Shown in pieces: positions 1 to 12,000 of a stretch of 64,000 nt of DNA; the first letter of the stretch is position 1; each line of letters starts with the position of its first letter. The DNA comes from Ficedula albicollis (taxonomy: Eukaryota; Chordata; Aves; Passeriformes; Muscicapidae): positions 10,066,371-10,130,370 of the forward strand of contig NC_021678.1 of NCBI RefSeq assembly GCF_000247815.1, written 5' to 3'. A program made the position numbers and the translations under genes. The notes under the pieces are model-generated. The model ran no database searches and was not told the DNA's origin. It saw nothing but the letters and a program-made list of their open reading frames with translations.

Positions 1-2526
1 GCCCAGGCAATTTTTCACCAAGAGGGAGTGAGTAAAATGTAGAAGTTTGAATAAATAATTGAATTACAGAATTGGAGTTAAATTTAGAATAAAAATGATT
101 AAATTATTTTTAAAAATTAAAATCCTGTGACTTTGGGACACTTCTCTGTCACTGAACAGGAATGGAAGATCCATGATCAGGGCTCCTTCTGACCTCCTAA
201 TTTCCTGTTTTCTCAGTGGTCTCCTGCCACTTGGCCAAAGGTGCACCTTAGTCCCACTCCCCACACTTATGGTTCAAAGCAGGCAGGGCAGGCACCCCAC
301 AAAACAGGAGCAAGCCAGAGGCAGTGCTCTTTGGCATCCTGGTGCCAATGTCACCACTGACAGCTGGAGGCAGAAGATGGGCATGTGTCAACTTTCCAAC
401 AACAGCACAATGGAGTTCACCAACTCTGAAAGGGGCTTGAGCTGCCAGCTGAGCCTGTTGGCATTGCCAGCTTGGGTCACGAGGATACAGAAGAGGTCCA
501 AGGTGTAACTCAAATATTTATTAATTGCTGTCAAATCTCTCTCTTTGTCCCTTTGTAGTCAGCATATTTATCCTCAGACATGCACATACAACAAGAACAA
601 CTGCACAACTCCCTAAGAATATCATCTACTAATTCCCTTCAAACCTGACCAAGTGGGAGAAAAAGTTTTTTGCTCATTCAAGGTCCTCTGCCTGCAGCTG
701 TTCCACATGGCAAATTCTCATTTCAGTAAATTGGCTCTCTGCTCCCAGAACAGATGCAAAATCATTCTCACAGTGGGAATATACAATGCAGCCTGATTCT
801 AAGAACAAAGTACCATTTTAAGTGTTCATAATTCTGTATTCAAATTATTCTTTTTGATCGCAATGGGAATTCCATGTTCCTAGTAAAAAATGGCTTTTTT
901 ACTAGTTAGATGACAATTACAGTATATCAGTATTGAACTTTTTTATATGTGTACATTCTGGCTGTTATTTCTGAACACTGTTACAGGCTACAGACAGAAA
1001 AACACCTGCATTCCACTCATTAGAGCACTGACCCTGATGAAGGCACAGGCAGGTCTTCCAAGGTAGAGATATAACATTTAAGGGTCAAATTTAAAGGTTT
1101 CTTTCCATTAATGACAAATGTATCAGTATAAAAAGATTCAGGTTGCTCCTTGCAGTGTCAAAGGTCCTTACAAAACTTAACAAAGTATTACAACTAATCA
1201 CCTTTTAAAACTAAAAATGTGCCTTCTTTTGCTGTATGAAAATTGTTGTCTTATACAGGTTATTTGGTGTCACAGCACTCAAAGCACCCATCATAAAAAA
1301 GATGTTTAATTCCCAGAGAATGTGCCAGTGCCTGGAACTTGTACTAGCAACATAAACCTCAAACACACGGGAGCCAAGAGATTCCCAGAGATACTTGTGC
1401 TTCCCTATGGAAGGATAACACAATGAAGGAGATGAAAAAATTTCACTCCACTGGAAAGAATGAAAAGTCAACATTTTTGGCTTGTTGAGTAAACAGGGGA
1501 AGCTTGGGTGGAAAACTTCTAACCATTAGTCAGGCTGCACTATCAGAATCACAGGAAACAAGATTTTTGGCAAAGACTATAGGAAAGATCCTGAAAGTCA
1601 AAGAAACAAGCCAAAAACAACAACAAAAAATGAATGCATCTCCTAAGAGATATCTCCTGCAAACTTTTTAAAATGCAATCCACAGTTCACAAAACCAATC
1701 TGTTTAAAGATATTAGCTACTAAATTTATCAGCCAATTTGAAAATTCTCATATACACCCATTTTTCTCTTCTATGTTATAGCATCTTTGTTCATTTTGAA
1801 TATTCTGACAATGAAAAACACATAAATAATTGAGTGATATAATTCCCTTAACAGCTCATGACATTTCTAAGAAAGACCGAAAAACCTCATCTGCTTTGAG
1901 AAAAAAAAAGCCTGTGTAGTATTATGATGAAAGTAGAAAAAAAATCAATTTTCCACAATAAATGAATCATAATATTTAATTTAAGCATGCCACACAAAAA
2001 CATAAAGAAGGAAAATGTGTTATCATTGAACCATACATGATTGAATGGGGAAAATCACCAGTATTGTATAAAAAAGTGAAAATCTTGGAAATATTCTTCT
2101 GATGATAAGCAGAATTTCATCAATCTCTAAATTCATAAATTTCCATTTTCAAGCCAGCTACATGTGACTTTCTGACTTTTTTTTTTTTTTTTCTACTTTC
2201 ATTGGGAGTTAGCTGCTCAAGCCCCAAATCCTTCAGGAAATCTGTCCTCAACACTTTTTGCTGTTGATGTTAGAGTTCTCCATACATTTAGATGTTTGGA
2301 TTAGAACTTGGGCATATGAGTGTCTCAGATACACCTTTGGTATGCCACATGTAGCATCTTAGGAGCAAATTAGATCACAGTAATCCAAAACGAAAACCTG
2401 TTCTTCTGTTTAAACATTGCTTAAATAATTTGGGGTCTGGTGGGTGTGCGTGTTAAAATCCTCATCTTTAGGGAGATATTGCAGTATTCCTTCTGCATAT
2501 CACTCCTTTTTACTGGCCTCTAAGGC

Positions 2527-2573
2527 TAAATAATAAAAAATAAAAAAATAAACAAAAACAAATAAATAAATAA
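2527..2573. repeat. A-rich low-complexity tract with AATA repeats
   Basis: Interrupted A-rich stretch ending in three AAAT units. It is a simple low-complexity sequence and may be the degenerate tail of an old retroposon. Confidence 0.7.
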
Positions 2574-3136
2574 GTGATCTGTATTTCTTTTCTGATATTC
2601 TTTTCAATACATTCAAGATGGCCTTGCACAATAGCACAGTAATAGGAGTGCAAAAGTATACAACAGGTTGAGATAGCTATCATAGTCCACTTTATCTTTC
2701 ATTAATTAAACTTAAGAAACCCTAATTCCTAAAACTACTAGCCCTTCCTCTCTGTCAATTAATAGTACATAAAGCTATTGCCAGATACTCTAGCTGGAGT
2801 ACCCAAAATAAAGGAATGCTTCTGACATGTAGGGGAATATAAGACTTTTATAGGTAAAAAGCCAACAAAATGAAATGTTAAGCCTTACATGATTAGAAAA
2901 TAGAATATTGAAGATTCTTCTTATCCATGGAAAGATCAAAATATTGCTTCTTGTATTTACATATTTCAATATATGATTATCACAGACTAGTAAGAAACCC
3001 ACCAGCTGTGAGGGAATGGAGTTGAATTGTAGAAAAAAAAAAAATCCATTGCTTTCCAACATTCTACACCTGTTTATTCTTTCCCCAAGGCTTCCTCCCT
3101 CAGCCAGAAGAGTCGTCTGGCACTTGCTGGCACAGG

Positions 3137-3142
3137 ACTTAC
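3137..3142 (-). promoter_or_regulatory. NRG3: 5' splice site (donor) of the NRG3 EGF exon
   Basis: The minus strand reads CACTGCCG followed by GTAAGT, a full consensus donor. If this site were skipped, the frame would run straight into TAA in the intron, which supports the boundary. The split Arg codon (CG|N) implies a phase-2 intron. Confidence 0.92.
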
Positions 3143-3272
3143 CGGCAGTGTTTGTGGGATCCCGTTAGGGTTTCGATCACAAAGCATTCCCCTTCGTTGA
3201 GACAATATGCCAGGTCCTTGTCTTTGCATGGCTTAAAGTGCTCAGACCGCTCCGTGGAATACGTCGTGGTGT
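3143..3272 (-). CDS. NRG3: NRG3 exon encoding the first part of the EGF-like domain
   Basis: Internal coding exon of neuregulin-3, a membrane-anchored growth factor whose EGF-like domain binds and activates the ERBB4 receptor tyrosine kinase in neural tissue. Read on the minus strand, the exon starts with the last two bases of a split codon. It continues through TTTYSTERSEHF, then FKPCKDKDLAYCLNEGECF, then VIETLTGSHKHC, and ends on the first two bases of an Arg codon. Four of the six EGF cysteines are present (PCK, YCLN, GEC, HCR). The last two belong to the next exon, which is not in the window. The acceptor is a pyrimidine-rich tract ending CTCCTCAG (AG at 3273-3274) and the donor is GTAAGT (3137-3142). 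The length of 130 bp keeps the frame (2 + 42 codons + 2). The residues match NRG3 as I remember it and differ from NRG1, NRG2 and NRG4. I am confident of the gene and of both splice boundaries. Confidence 0.95.
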
Positions 3273-3300
3273 CTGAGGAGAAAACAGGGAAAGCAAAGAA
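3273..3300 (-). promoter_or_regulatory. NRG3: 3' splice site (acceptor) and pyrimidine tract of the NRG3 EGF exon
   Basis: On the minus strand a 25-nt pyrimidine-rich stretch (TTTCCCTGTTTTCTCCTCAG) ends at the AG at 3273-3274, directly before ACACCACG. The reading frame requires one base from the upstream exon to complete the first codon, so the upstream intron is phase 1. Confidence 0.9.
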
Positions 3301-3704
3301 AGGCTGTAAGGGTAAGTATTGGATATCCCCACGGTGCACCTTAAATAAATTTGATCACACTGGTCTCAGCAACATCGAACACGGACTAAAATGGAAAGCA
3401 CAGGGCATTGATTGCAGCATTATTTGCAATCCGGTTTCTTAAAATATTCACAAGGAACACCTGCAGAAAAACAAACCAGACTGAAATAAAACTGGAATAT
3501 AATCTCAATCACTTCCACTTTCCAAGGTTTCCCTGCTAAACTGTAGAGACACCTACTTTGTGTCCTTTAACTAGAACAATATTTTCATATTACTACACCA
3601 AAATATGGTTTGAAATAGGATACAATTTTTTTCATAAAAACCAAGCAAAAGTACTTCAATACGGTGTAAATTAAAAAATTACACAAATAAATAAATAAAA
3701 CAGC

Positions 3705-4256
3705 AAAGGCAACAAGGTTGGTGAGGGGCTTGGAACACAAACCCTGTGAGGAACAGCTGAGGGAGCTGGGGTTGTTCAGCCTGGAGAAAAGGAGACTCAG
3801 GGGTGACCTTATCACGCTGTATGACTCCCTGAAAGGTGGTTGTGGTCAGGTGGGGTTGGTCTCTTTCACCAGGTAGCAAGAAAGAACCACCAGGACACAG
3901 CTTTAAACTGCATCAAGGGAAATATAGGCTGGATGTCAGGAAAAAGTTTTTCCTGGAAAGAGTAATAAAATACTGGAATGGTCTGCCCAGGGAGGAAAGA
4001 ACCACCAGGACACAGCTTTAAACTGCATCAAGGGAAATATAGGCTGGATGTCAGGAAAAAGTTTTTCCTGGAAAGAGTAATAAAATACTGGAATGGTCTG
4101 CCCAGGGAGGTGGTGGAGTCACCATCCCTGGATGAGTTTAATAAAAGACTGTGTGTGGCACTGGGTGCCATGGTCTAGTTGAGGTGTTAGGGAATGGGTT
4201 GGATTTGATGATCTTGGAGGGCTCTTCCAATCTAGTCATTCTGTAATCCTGTGTAA
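3705..4256 (+). mobile_element. CR1 LINE 3' end, plus orientation, with internal duplication
   Basis: 5'-truncated copy of a chicken repeat 1 (CR1) non-LTR retrotransposon, the dominant LINE of birds. The diagnostic 3' region is recognisable in order: 'ctggagaaaaggagactcaggggtgacctt', 'aaaaagtttttcctgg', 'ggtctgcccagggaggtggtggagtcaccatccctgg', and the terminal 'ggatttgatgatcttggagggctcttccaa' and 'attctgtaatcctgtg'. Only the end of the reverse transcriptase/3' UTR region remains and it encodes nothing functional. A perfect 115-bp tandem duplication (3881-4110) lies within it, so the duplication is younger than the insertion. It lies only 430 bp upstream of the NRG3 exon in transcription order, within intron sequence and antisense to NRG3. 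Confidence 0.9.
3881..4110. repeat. Perfect 115-bp tandem duplication inside CR1
   Basis: Copies at 3881-3995 and 3996-4110 are identical base for base by eye. The base before each copy is G in both cases (3880 and 3995), so at most 1 bp of junction microhomology is present. Confidence 0.95.
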
Positions 4257-6029
4257 ACCCACTACAATGAAAGAGGAAAAAAGCCATTTGGGTATTTACC
4301 CAAGGTCAATGTTAATTTGATTCACCCATCACAAAAAAAAAGCACCTAAAACTCAAACACAAGCAATGTACCAGTGATGGTTTCATTTCACATAGATCAT
4401 CTGTAGGTGTATTAAGTCCACCCCCAAAACACAGTTAAAGGCTTGATTACAGGTAGAACTGTTGGCTGCACCTTTGGAATATTTAGCTAGATAATTAGAG
4501 TGGGAATAGACTGACAGTATGTCAGGGTGAGGTATCATTCCTGTCTTCTAATAAATCTCTTTAACCTTTCCAATCCAGTTGGATTAATCAACAATAAAGT
4601 GAAATTTTCAGAGGAAGAAGCCTGACTGACACATATTATAATTTTCTTTACTATGACAAGGTTTTGCCTAATGAAGTGTGATTTTCAAGTAAGATTATGA
4701 TTTCCACAGAGCCATGGTTTAATCTTCATATTCAATCTTAATTCAGAAAGTTTAAATTCCTAATCACTTTGCAGGACCTGATATATACTGAAACAGTAAG
4801 GGGACATTACATAGTGTACCATACACCTTATCACAAAATATTAAGTTGCCTGCTGTCAAATAAATGAAGCAGCACTCAATAGACAGAGAATCTTGCAAAC
4901 TCAAAGTTATACAAACACTTAGTTTTGCTCATCACTCAATACAAGGTAAATGTCCACCAAACTAACTTCAATGTTGAAAATCAATACTGAACCACAAAGA
5001 CACCTGTAACTACAGTTCTGTAAGAAAATTCAGATAATCCCAAAAAATTGTCAAAGTAACTTTTTTGTTCTCAGTATATTTTTAATAAAACACCTCTACA
5101 AGTTTTCCTTATATGCAGACTAAAAGACAGAAGATTAATAAATCACATTTGAAAATGATAAGAAAATCCACACCCTATTCTTTGTATGCAACACTTTTTT
5201 GTTCTTCCTCTCCAGAGAGAAAATGTTGTAGTTTAGTGTTTTCAGCAGAGAGAAAAAAAAAATAACTGGGAATAAGCTCCAACAGTCTTTCCTCAAATGT
5301 TTGTACAGATTCAGAACAAAAGGCCATGCCATTGTCCCCAGTAGCAGCACTTACAAAAAAGATGCAGGCAAAATAGAACCTATGGTTTTAATGATTGCAA
5401 GCAAACCCTGAACTGAAATGTATCAAGTTGAATTTTGGAGACAATACAAGATGTTTGTAGATGCAAACAGTGACTAGCATTTCACTGTTTCAAAACTGAT
5501 TCAAAAATGATCAAAAATTATCAGTTTTAATGTAAAAAAAAAAAAAATCTTCACATGGAAAAGAGGTAGCCCAGTTACTTTTTAAGGTCAGTTTTACCCA
5601 GGAGCACTAAATTGACCATTTAAAACTTGATTAGGCAAAAAATACCTATAAACCTGAGTAACCAGCTATATTTCTACCCTTTTTAAATATGGAAACCTGA
5701 AGGCAATGGTCTTTGAAAGCACTCGTGATTATTACAAAAGGAGCAGAAACTCAGCTTGATCCAGCTTTAGGGAACAGAACACTTGTGTTTGTCAGCTGCT
5801 CTGAAGAAACAATCTGTGCAAACACCTTTGTGAAGGCAGCTGCAGTGCACAGAGCAAAGGAATCTGAGGTGTTCCCAGAGGACAAGAGCAGGAGGAGGGA
5901 GACGGGCACCACCAGGGAGCCAGGCTGAGCCTGTGAGGCAGAGAATCCCCAGAGCACGCCTTTTGAAGTGCAGGAGACTCCTCTGCTACCATAATTACAT
6001 CAAGAACACCTTGTCAAGGTCAGCATTTT

Positions 6030-6250
6030 AAAGTTTTAGATTAAATACATTCTTTAGAAGTTTTGTTCTGCTTTAATTACTCCTCTGTTTAATATTAATC
6101 ACCCCTTGCGTTTTATTTATAAATGGGCATAAATTGCAATACTTCATTTTCTCCACTTGGACACAATCTGAAGCTTTTCTTTTGTGTTTTGTCCCTCGCC
6201 TTTCAAATCAAGTTCAACAGTTGTAGGTAACAATGATGCTGGCAGCTCCT
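6030..6250. promoter_or_regulatory. Candidate conserved non-coding element
   Basis: High-complexity, repeat-free block with several transcription-factor-like words: TTTAATTACTCC, TTAATATTAATCACC, GCGTTTTATTTATAAATGGGC and ATAAATTGCAATA. It stands out from the poly-A/T-rich background. The call rests on texture only; no alignment was possible. Confidence 0.25.
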
Positions 6251-8776
6251 TATGGCAGCTTTGGACTGCACTGCTATTGTTGAAAAGTACTCAAGAATTA
6301 GAAATGTGTTTGGGGGTTTTTTTCCTTGTTTTTTTTTTTTTCCCCTTTTTTTTTTAAAATTTTATTTTTAATAATCTCATTAAAACTTTTCAATTAAGAG
6401 TCTTTTCTGGTTTGGAATATTGGTGCGAGTCTAAGCAGGCTGATGCACAAGGACCCTTCCTAGGGCTGAGCAGAGCACAGATCTCTGGGCTGCAGAGAGC
6501 AGGTGCTGGAGCTCAGAGGTCATTCACCAGCACTCCAAAGCGGTGCCACTAATTGATATCCTCAATAGCCCTGGAGCTGCTGGGTACTTTCTGCTGGAGA
6601 CAACTCACATATCCCATACACGAGTTTCATAAAAGTTACAATCCTGCTGTTATTTTATGTTGCGTTCACAAACTCTGCCACAGCTTCATCAAATATTGAA
6701 GAAAACAAAACCTAAAACCTGGTTCTAAACATAACTGCAGAAAGTACAAAACAACAGAAAACACTGTAGAGACTCTACAGTTTTCCTGACTCTTTATCCT
6801 ATAAATATTCAATCCTGTTGTCTCTTATTTCACTCCTAACCAAATACTGAATTGACTTTTCCATGGTGAAATTGTCCTTCATAGCTTTAGAAGCCTGCTA
6901 AATAAACACTATGGTACTGTGATGTCTAACTTTTTAAAATACTTTTTTTAAAGACATAATAAAACCTGGGCATCCAAAAAAATGGAATAATACAGCTCCT
7001 TCATTTATTTTCAGCCTTTGAATGTGGTAATAGTTCAAAATGTTTATTTTAAGTAACAAAGGGGAATTTCTGTTAAGCATTCAGATGCTAAATTCAGAGC
7101 ATACTCCTCAAGGTAATTTTTCACTTTTTTAATTGCCATGTGTCCAGGCATTTAATGCAAAAGCAGCAGGGGTTATTGATTTCTGCCAGAATCTTTTCAA
7201 CTAACTTGGAATAAAAAAATTCTAGGCACTCTTGCTCTTATTTTTCTTGCCTTATTATATCAGCAAAGGCTTGCACATGATTCCCATATATATCCAAAAA
7301 TGGATATATGGATATATCATTGCCAACCCTCAGTTAGCACTGTTTAATCAAACAAACCATTTCAAAGGAAGGCTTCAAGATTTCTTATTTATAAACACAG
7401 AGTTGGTTTCTAAAAAAATTCAATCTTTGGGACTGTCAAAAAAATCAGCAGGAAGTTTCCAGATATTATTTTATTTCATTTAGGTCTCTAACAGAGTTAG
7501 TGAGGTTGTATTCTTGCCTCATTAATATATGTCATCATATTTATACCAATACAGGATGGCTCATCATAGCTGATTTTTTTGAGTGATCTTCAAGGCATGA
7601 TATGCTTACTAGAAATGTTATTTGCTCCTTCAAGGCTACCACTTTCAGTGTTTCTAATACTATGCCCTGATACTGATAAATCTGCAACTGCCAGAGAAAA
7701 ATGCAGGAAAAGAAAGAATGCAAGATTTAAAATATCCTGGGAAACAGGAGCATTCAGGGCAGCTGCCTCTGCACAGATTGCAGCAGCAGCCATTCCCATC
7801 CATCACATCTGTGCTGCAGCATTCCAGCTTCAGAAACAGATTTCACTGGTTACATCTCCAACAAAGCAAGTTTCCCAGCTAGCTTTAATGATAGCCACAC
7901 TCCATGGCTCTCTCTCTCTGCAAACATCTTTTTTCCAGGCAGACAACATTAGCTGCTGTAGGGAGAAAAACGACCCAGGAGAACAAGAGATGGAAAGGCC
8001 TTGTGCAAGTTTGTGACCAGCAGACAGGCACCCAACCTCTGCTGCCACAGAGTCACTAACACAGGTAAGGCACATCCTTGGTGTATTTCCACCAAGGAAT
8101 ATTAAGACATGCTTCATTTTAATGCCAGAGCCCACACACTAAAATACTTTTTAACATGCTGCGCATTTTGACTACCACTAGGTATTACCAGATTTACAGA
8201 TCCAGTATCAACATGCAAACTGGTTTTTCCTATATCTTTTTATCCATTTATAACTGATCACTTCCCAGAGAAAAATTACTTACTGAGGCACCAAAAAAAG
8301 GAAAACTTTTATTTTAAATTCCTGATCCCATTTCTAAAAGCACTGAAAAAAATAAGCCAGATACAAGCAACTGAATTTCCTCTGAAAATACAACTCTAGT
8401 TATAAAAAAAAAAAAACCTTCTCAAGAAACCCCAACATTTTTCACAATATATTCTTGTATCACTACTGCATTCAATGAAGAAGGCAGCATAAAAAGTCAG
8501 TTAACGGCAGACAGGGAGGTAAATTTTGTGTTCGGTGAAGTCAATGGCACAATATTTACAATGATTCAGAATAAGCAGATTTCCCTGAAGCTCCTATAAG
8601 ATCATCTAGTCCTTCTCTCCTGATATCTCAGATTTACATGTGGTAGCCCTAACTAGAGTTTTGCACAGAAAATGAAACTTTACACACAGAACAGTTTAGA
8701 TGCGATTTTGTTTATTCACTTACTGAACCTCAAAAAAATATTGAGCCTAAAATTTTTACTCCTGTGCTTTTAGAAG

Positions 8777-9065
8777 TATCATGGTTTAGGAAAGATATTT
8801 CCCAGTTTAGTGCTATTCCCTCTCCAGTTAGGAACACAAAAGGCAAAGATCACAGGATAAAAGCGATTTACTGGAAACAGCAAGGAGCAAAGAAAGGGAA
8901 CAGCAACAGTAAAAATACTGACAACCAAATGTGCAATTAGAGGGAAGTTTCCATGTCAAATGTTCACCAAGACCAGGACAATAACAAACAAGGAGGTCCA
9001 GATGCTCTGGCCACCATGATTCCCTTCACTGGAAAAAAACAACTTCCTTCTCAGATGTGAGAGAG
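8777..9065 (+). mobile_element. Possible degenerate LTR fragment
   Basis: The segment beginning 'atcatggtttaggaaa' and containing 'ggaacacaaaaggcaaagatcacagg' and 'gcgatttactggaaacagca' resembles the style of a songbird LTR that I recall only loosely. No TG...CA ends or target-site duplication can be shown. Treat it as a weak suggestion. Confidence 0.2.
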
Positions 9066-12000
9066 TCCCTTTCCAGCAAAGAAGATGTGGGCAGAGGAAG
9101 AAGATATTCATTAAAGTAAAAAAAAAGGGATAACATAAATATTTAGTGTTTATTTTGATTCAGTCTTAGCTGATGGTAGCTCTTTCTTAGGTTGTTGATA
9201 TTTGCAAAGAAAACATTCCAGACATTGCCATTTTTAATGCAAGTCAGAGATCTTGCTTTGTCAGTGTTACCTGAACAACAGCTGGCATTAGCCATGGACC
9301 TGCTGGAATAAGTAAATCTAAAAATTCTAGTAAGAAATTATGAGAACTAAAAAAAAAAAAAGAAAACTTAAGGTTTCTAAAATAATAACAGGCTTCTTGT
9401 TCTGAACTTAACTCTTTTGCATATATTTATATATTATTAAAACCAAAAGCTTAATTAAAAATAGGAAAAGTGTTTTTCTGCATTTAGAGAGGCATTTTTG
9501 TGTAAACAAGCAATAGAGTTCTGGATGCCAATTATTCAAGAAGCTACCCCTTAGTCATTTTTTGTGCAAGACAAAATTTTATTTAATCCAATAACACTTT
9601 TGGAGCTTTGATTGCATCAGGATATAAAACAAAGTTGTGCTACAGATATGGGACTCGTTGGAAATTTTCTATCTTCCTTCAGGCTCAAATGAACAAATTG
9701 GCATAATTTAGCAACTAACTGAAAAGAGCCAATGCACCAAAGCAATGTCATTTACAGGTGTTGGCCTCCCAGTCAGACTGGGGGGAGCTGGAATTGTTAC
9801 CAGAGACAGCCCCAGTGTCTTCCCTGGGCATTTCATCCTGAGGATTATATAAGGAAGCTCATGTGATATTAACTCAAGCAGCACATCACTGAAACATTTC
9901 TCTCTCAGTACAAACCAGCACATCCTCCCAGTCTGCTTTTCTGCCATCTCACCAGAGCACAGCATCACATGCACCGCTGCAGAGAAAACACAGAGCACTT
10001 CCAGAAGAAAATATTACAGACAGTCATCTCTCCAAAAATCACACATGCTCCCTTGTCAGCAACTCCTAAATTAATTCTTTAAGTGTGACCTTGTTGTTCA
10101 TATTTTCTAAAGGTTTTTGCAGTTTGAAATCACTACACACAAGTACTAATACATATCTTGAAAAACATATGGAAGCATTTTCAAGTTACTAGTGCGTTAT
10201 TACCAAATATCATGTGTTATTTACTTGATGCAAAAAACTTTGAAATATAAAATTATCTCTTTACTTTCACATCTTCTTTTAAAAAAAAAAATCAAACTAA
10301 TCAAGCATTAGTTTTTTAAAGAATGTATAAAATACGCCTGCCTAGTGCTTTGTCACAACAAACTCAAAAGCAGAGAAGGAAATAATGCCAGTATCACTTT
10401 GAAATGTAATATCTGATCACATCTGTCAGAACTTAAATACTGAACCCTAAACACCACTGAAACTCATCTCTGTATGGGCAATTTGCACATCAGAGCCTGC
10501 ATTCTCCTGTGCTGCTCAGACTGAAACCAGGGAAAGCTGAACAAGTGGGAAATGACTCAGGAGAGAGCCCTGTGAGACACAAAGGGCCAGGAGTTCTGAG
10601 TCTAGGAGCCAAAGAAACAGGAGTGACTAAGACTCTAGAAGGGTTTAGTGTTCAAAGTGCAGAATTACTCTGACACTGAGTTATGACAGTCCTGATGGGC
10701 TCTCTAGGTGCTGAGTGCTTTTGTCAATCAAATGTATTCAGTCATCCTTCAGCGGGACTCATTAATTGATCTGAAAGAAGCTAATAGAGGAAATGAGTGA
10801 AGAAGCAGCATATCAGGGATTGTGCCAGAAGTGGATCCATCACCCACGCCAGGGTTTCTCTGTGCTTTGACCCCTGCAGTCCCACCCATCCCAGCACACT
10901 GACATCTCTGGAGAAACCAAAAGCCCTTGAGACTGGACGGCACCACTGCACCAAAAAGGGGCACCCTCTTGGGAATGTGAAAACAGCTCTAGGAAATAAT
11001 CTCCAGTAGACGGAGAAGCTGAAATACTGTTAAATTAAGTGGCTTCACAGCATCAAAGCAAAATAGTAAATTCATTTAAAAAAAAAATAAATGCAGAATT
11101 CAAGAGGTGCAAGCAAAACTTAGGAGAGACAGCCCAAACCTGGAAATTCTGTGTAGGTTAAAAGATGCCACAAAAAAGCAGATGTAGCACACATCTGTGA
11201 TATCTGCAATCACCAGCACTCTGAAATAAAAAATAATTAAAAAACCCAAAAGCCACCTCACATGAAATCTAGTGAATCAAATCAAGAAGAAAATACAGAA
11301 AACTAAACAACCTAAATAATTCAATACAGCTACAAGAGGATAAAAGTGGTGTTACAATTACTGTTACATGTAGTAAAAACCCCAAGTCCACTAAATCATT
11401 TTATTTCTTATATCACAGCTGTTTTCTTTCTTCCTCTGCCAGTGAAACACTGTGTGGGGGTGGAAGTTTAGATGCAAGTCCCAGAGGAGAGTAAGGGAAT
11501 GACAGGAGCCTTAGATCTGGAAGGCAAATATTTCTGCTAGAACATACAGGGACTTTACCTTGCCCAGCTCTTGTTAAAGAAAGAAATGCTAGAATTGATG
11601 AAGTCTCATCAATAATGGTAGCTGGCAAGTGTCCTCACTGAGCAGCAACTCTTTTTCAATTACAGACCTGTAACAATCTGTATTTGCACATCTTCCCACA
11701 CTATGGTATAGGAAAGTTCCTCTGGAAGCAGAGTTTTGTGTGATTTTATACACTTTCATGGTACTCAGTAGCAAAGGGAGAACTAAGGATATGGCTCCAG
11801 AGTGACTTGCTGTGCTGGCAAGGCTGGGCTGGCCCAGCCTGATCTGTGCTCTCGGGTTTACAGCTCTTCTGGATCATTTACCATTTCCTAAAAGTTGTAC
11901 AGGACCTACCCAGCACCGCGTTTTCAACATTTAATAAATCACTTCTTATGGTCACTGTCAAGGTACTGCAGGCTTGAGAGAGGTACCCAAATGGAATAAA

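Larger units (their letters stand above)
1..3142 (-). other. NRG3: NRG3 intron downstream of the EGF exon (partial)
   Basis: This is intronic sequence following the donor at 3142 in the direction of transcription. The next NRG3 exon, which would carry the fifth and sixth EGF cysteines, is not seen here on the minus strand. The region is AT-rich and has a 16-nt T run (2177-2192) and an A-rich low-complexity tract (2527-2573). The open frames at 173-508 (+), 1211-1474 (-) and 2790-3062 (-) have no recognisable domain and no splice context, so I treat them as chance. Confidence 0.8.

Noticed and set aside
7579..8016. 145-codon plus-strand open frame
   Set aside because: It is overlapped by minus-strand frames of similar quality, with no domain or exon signals.
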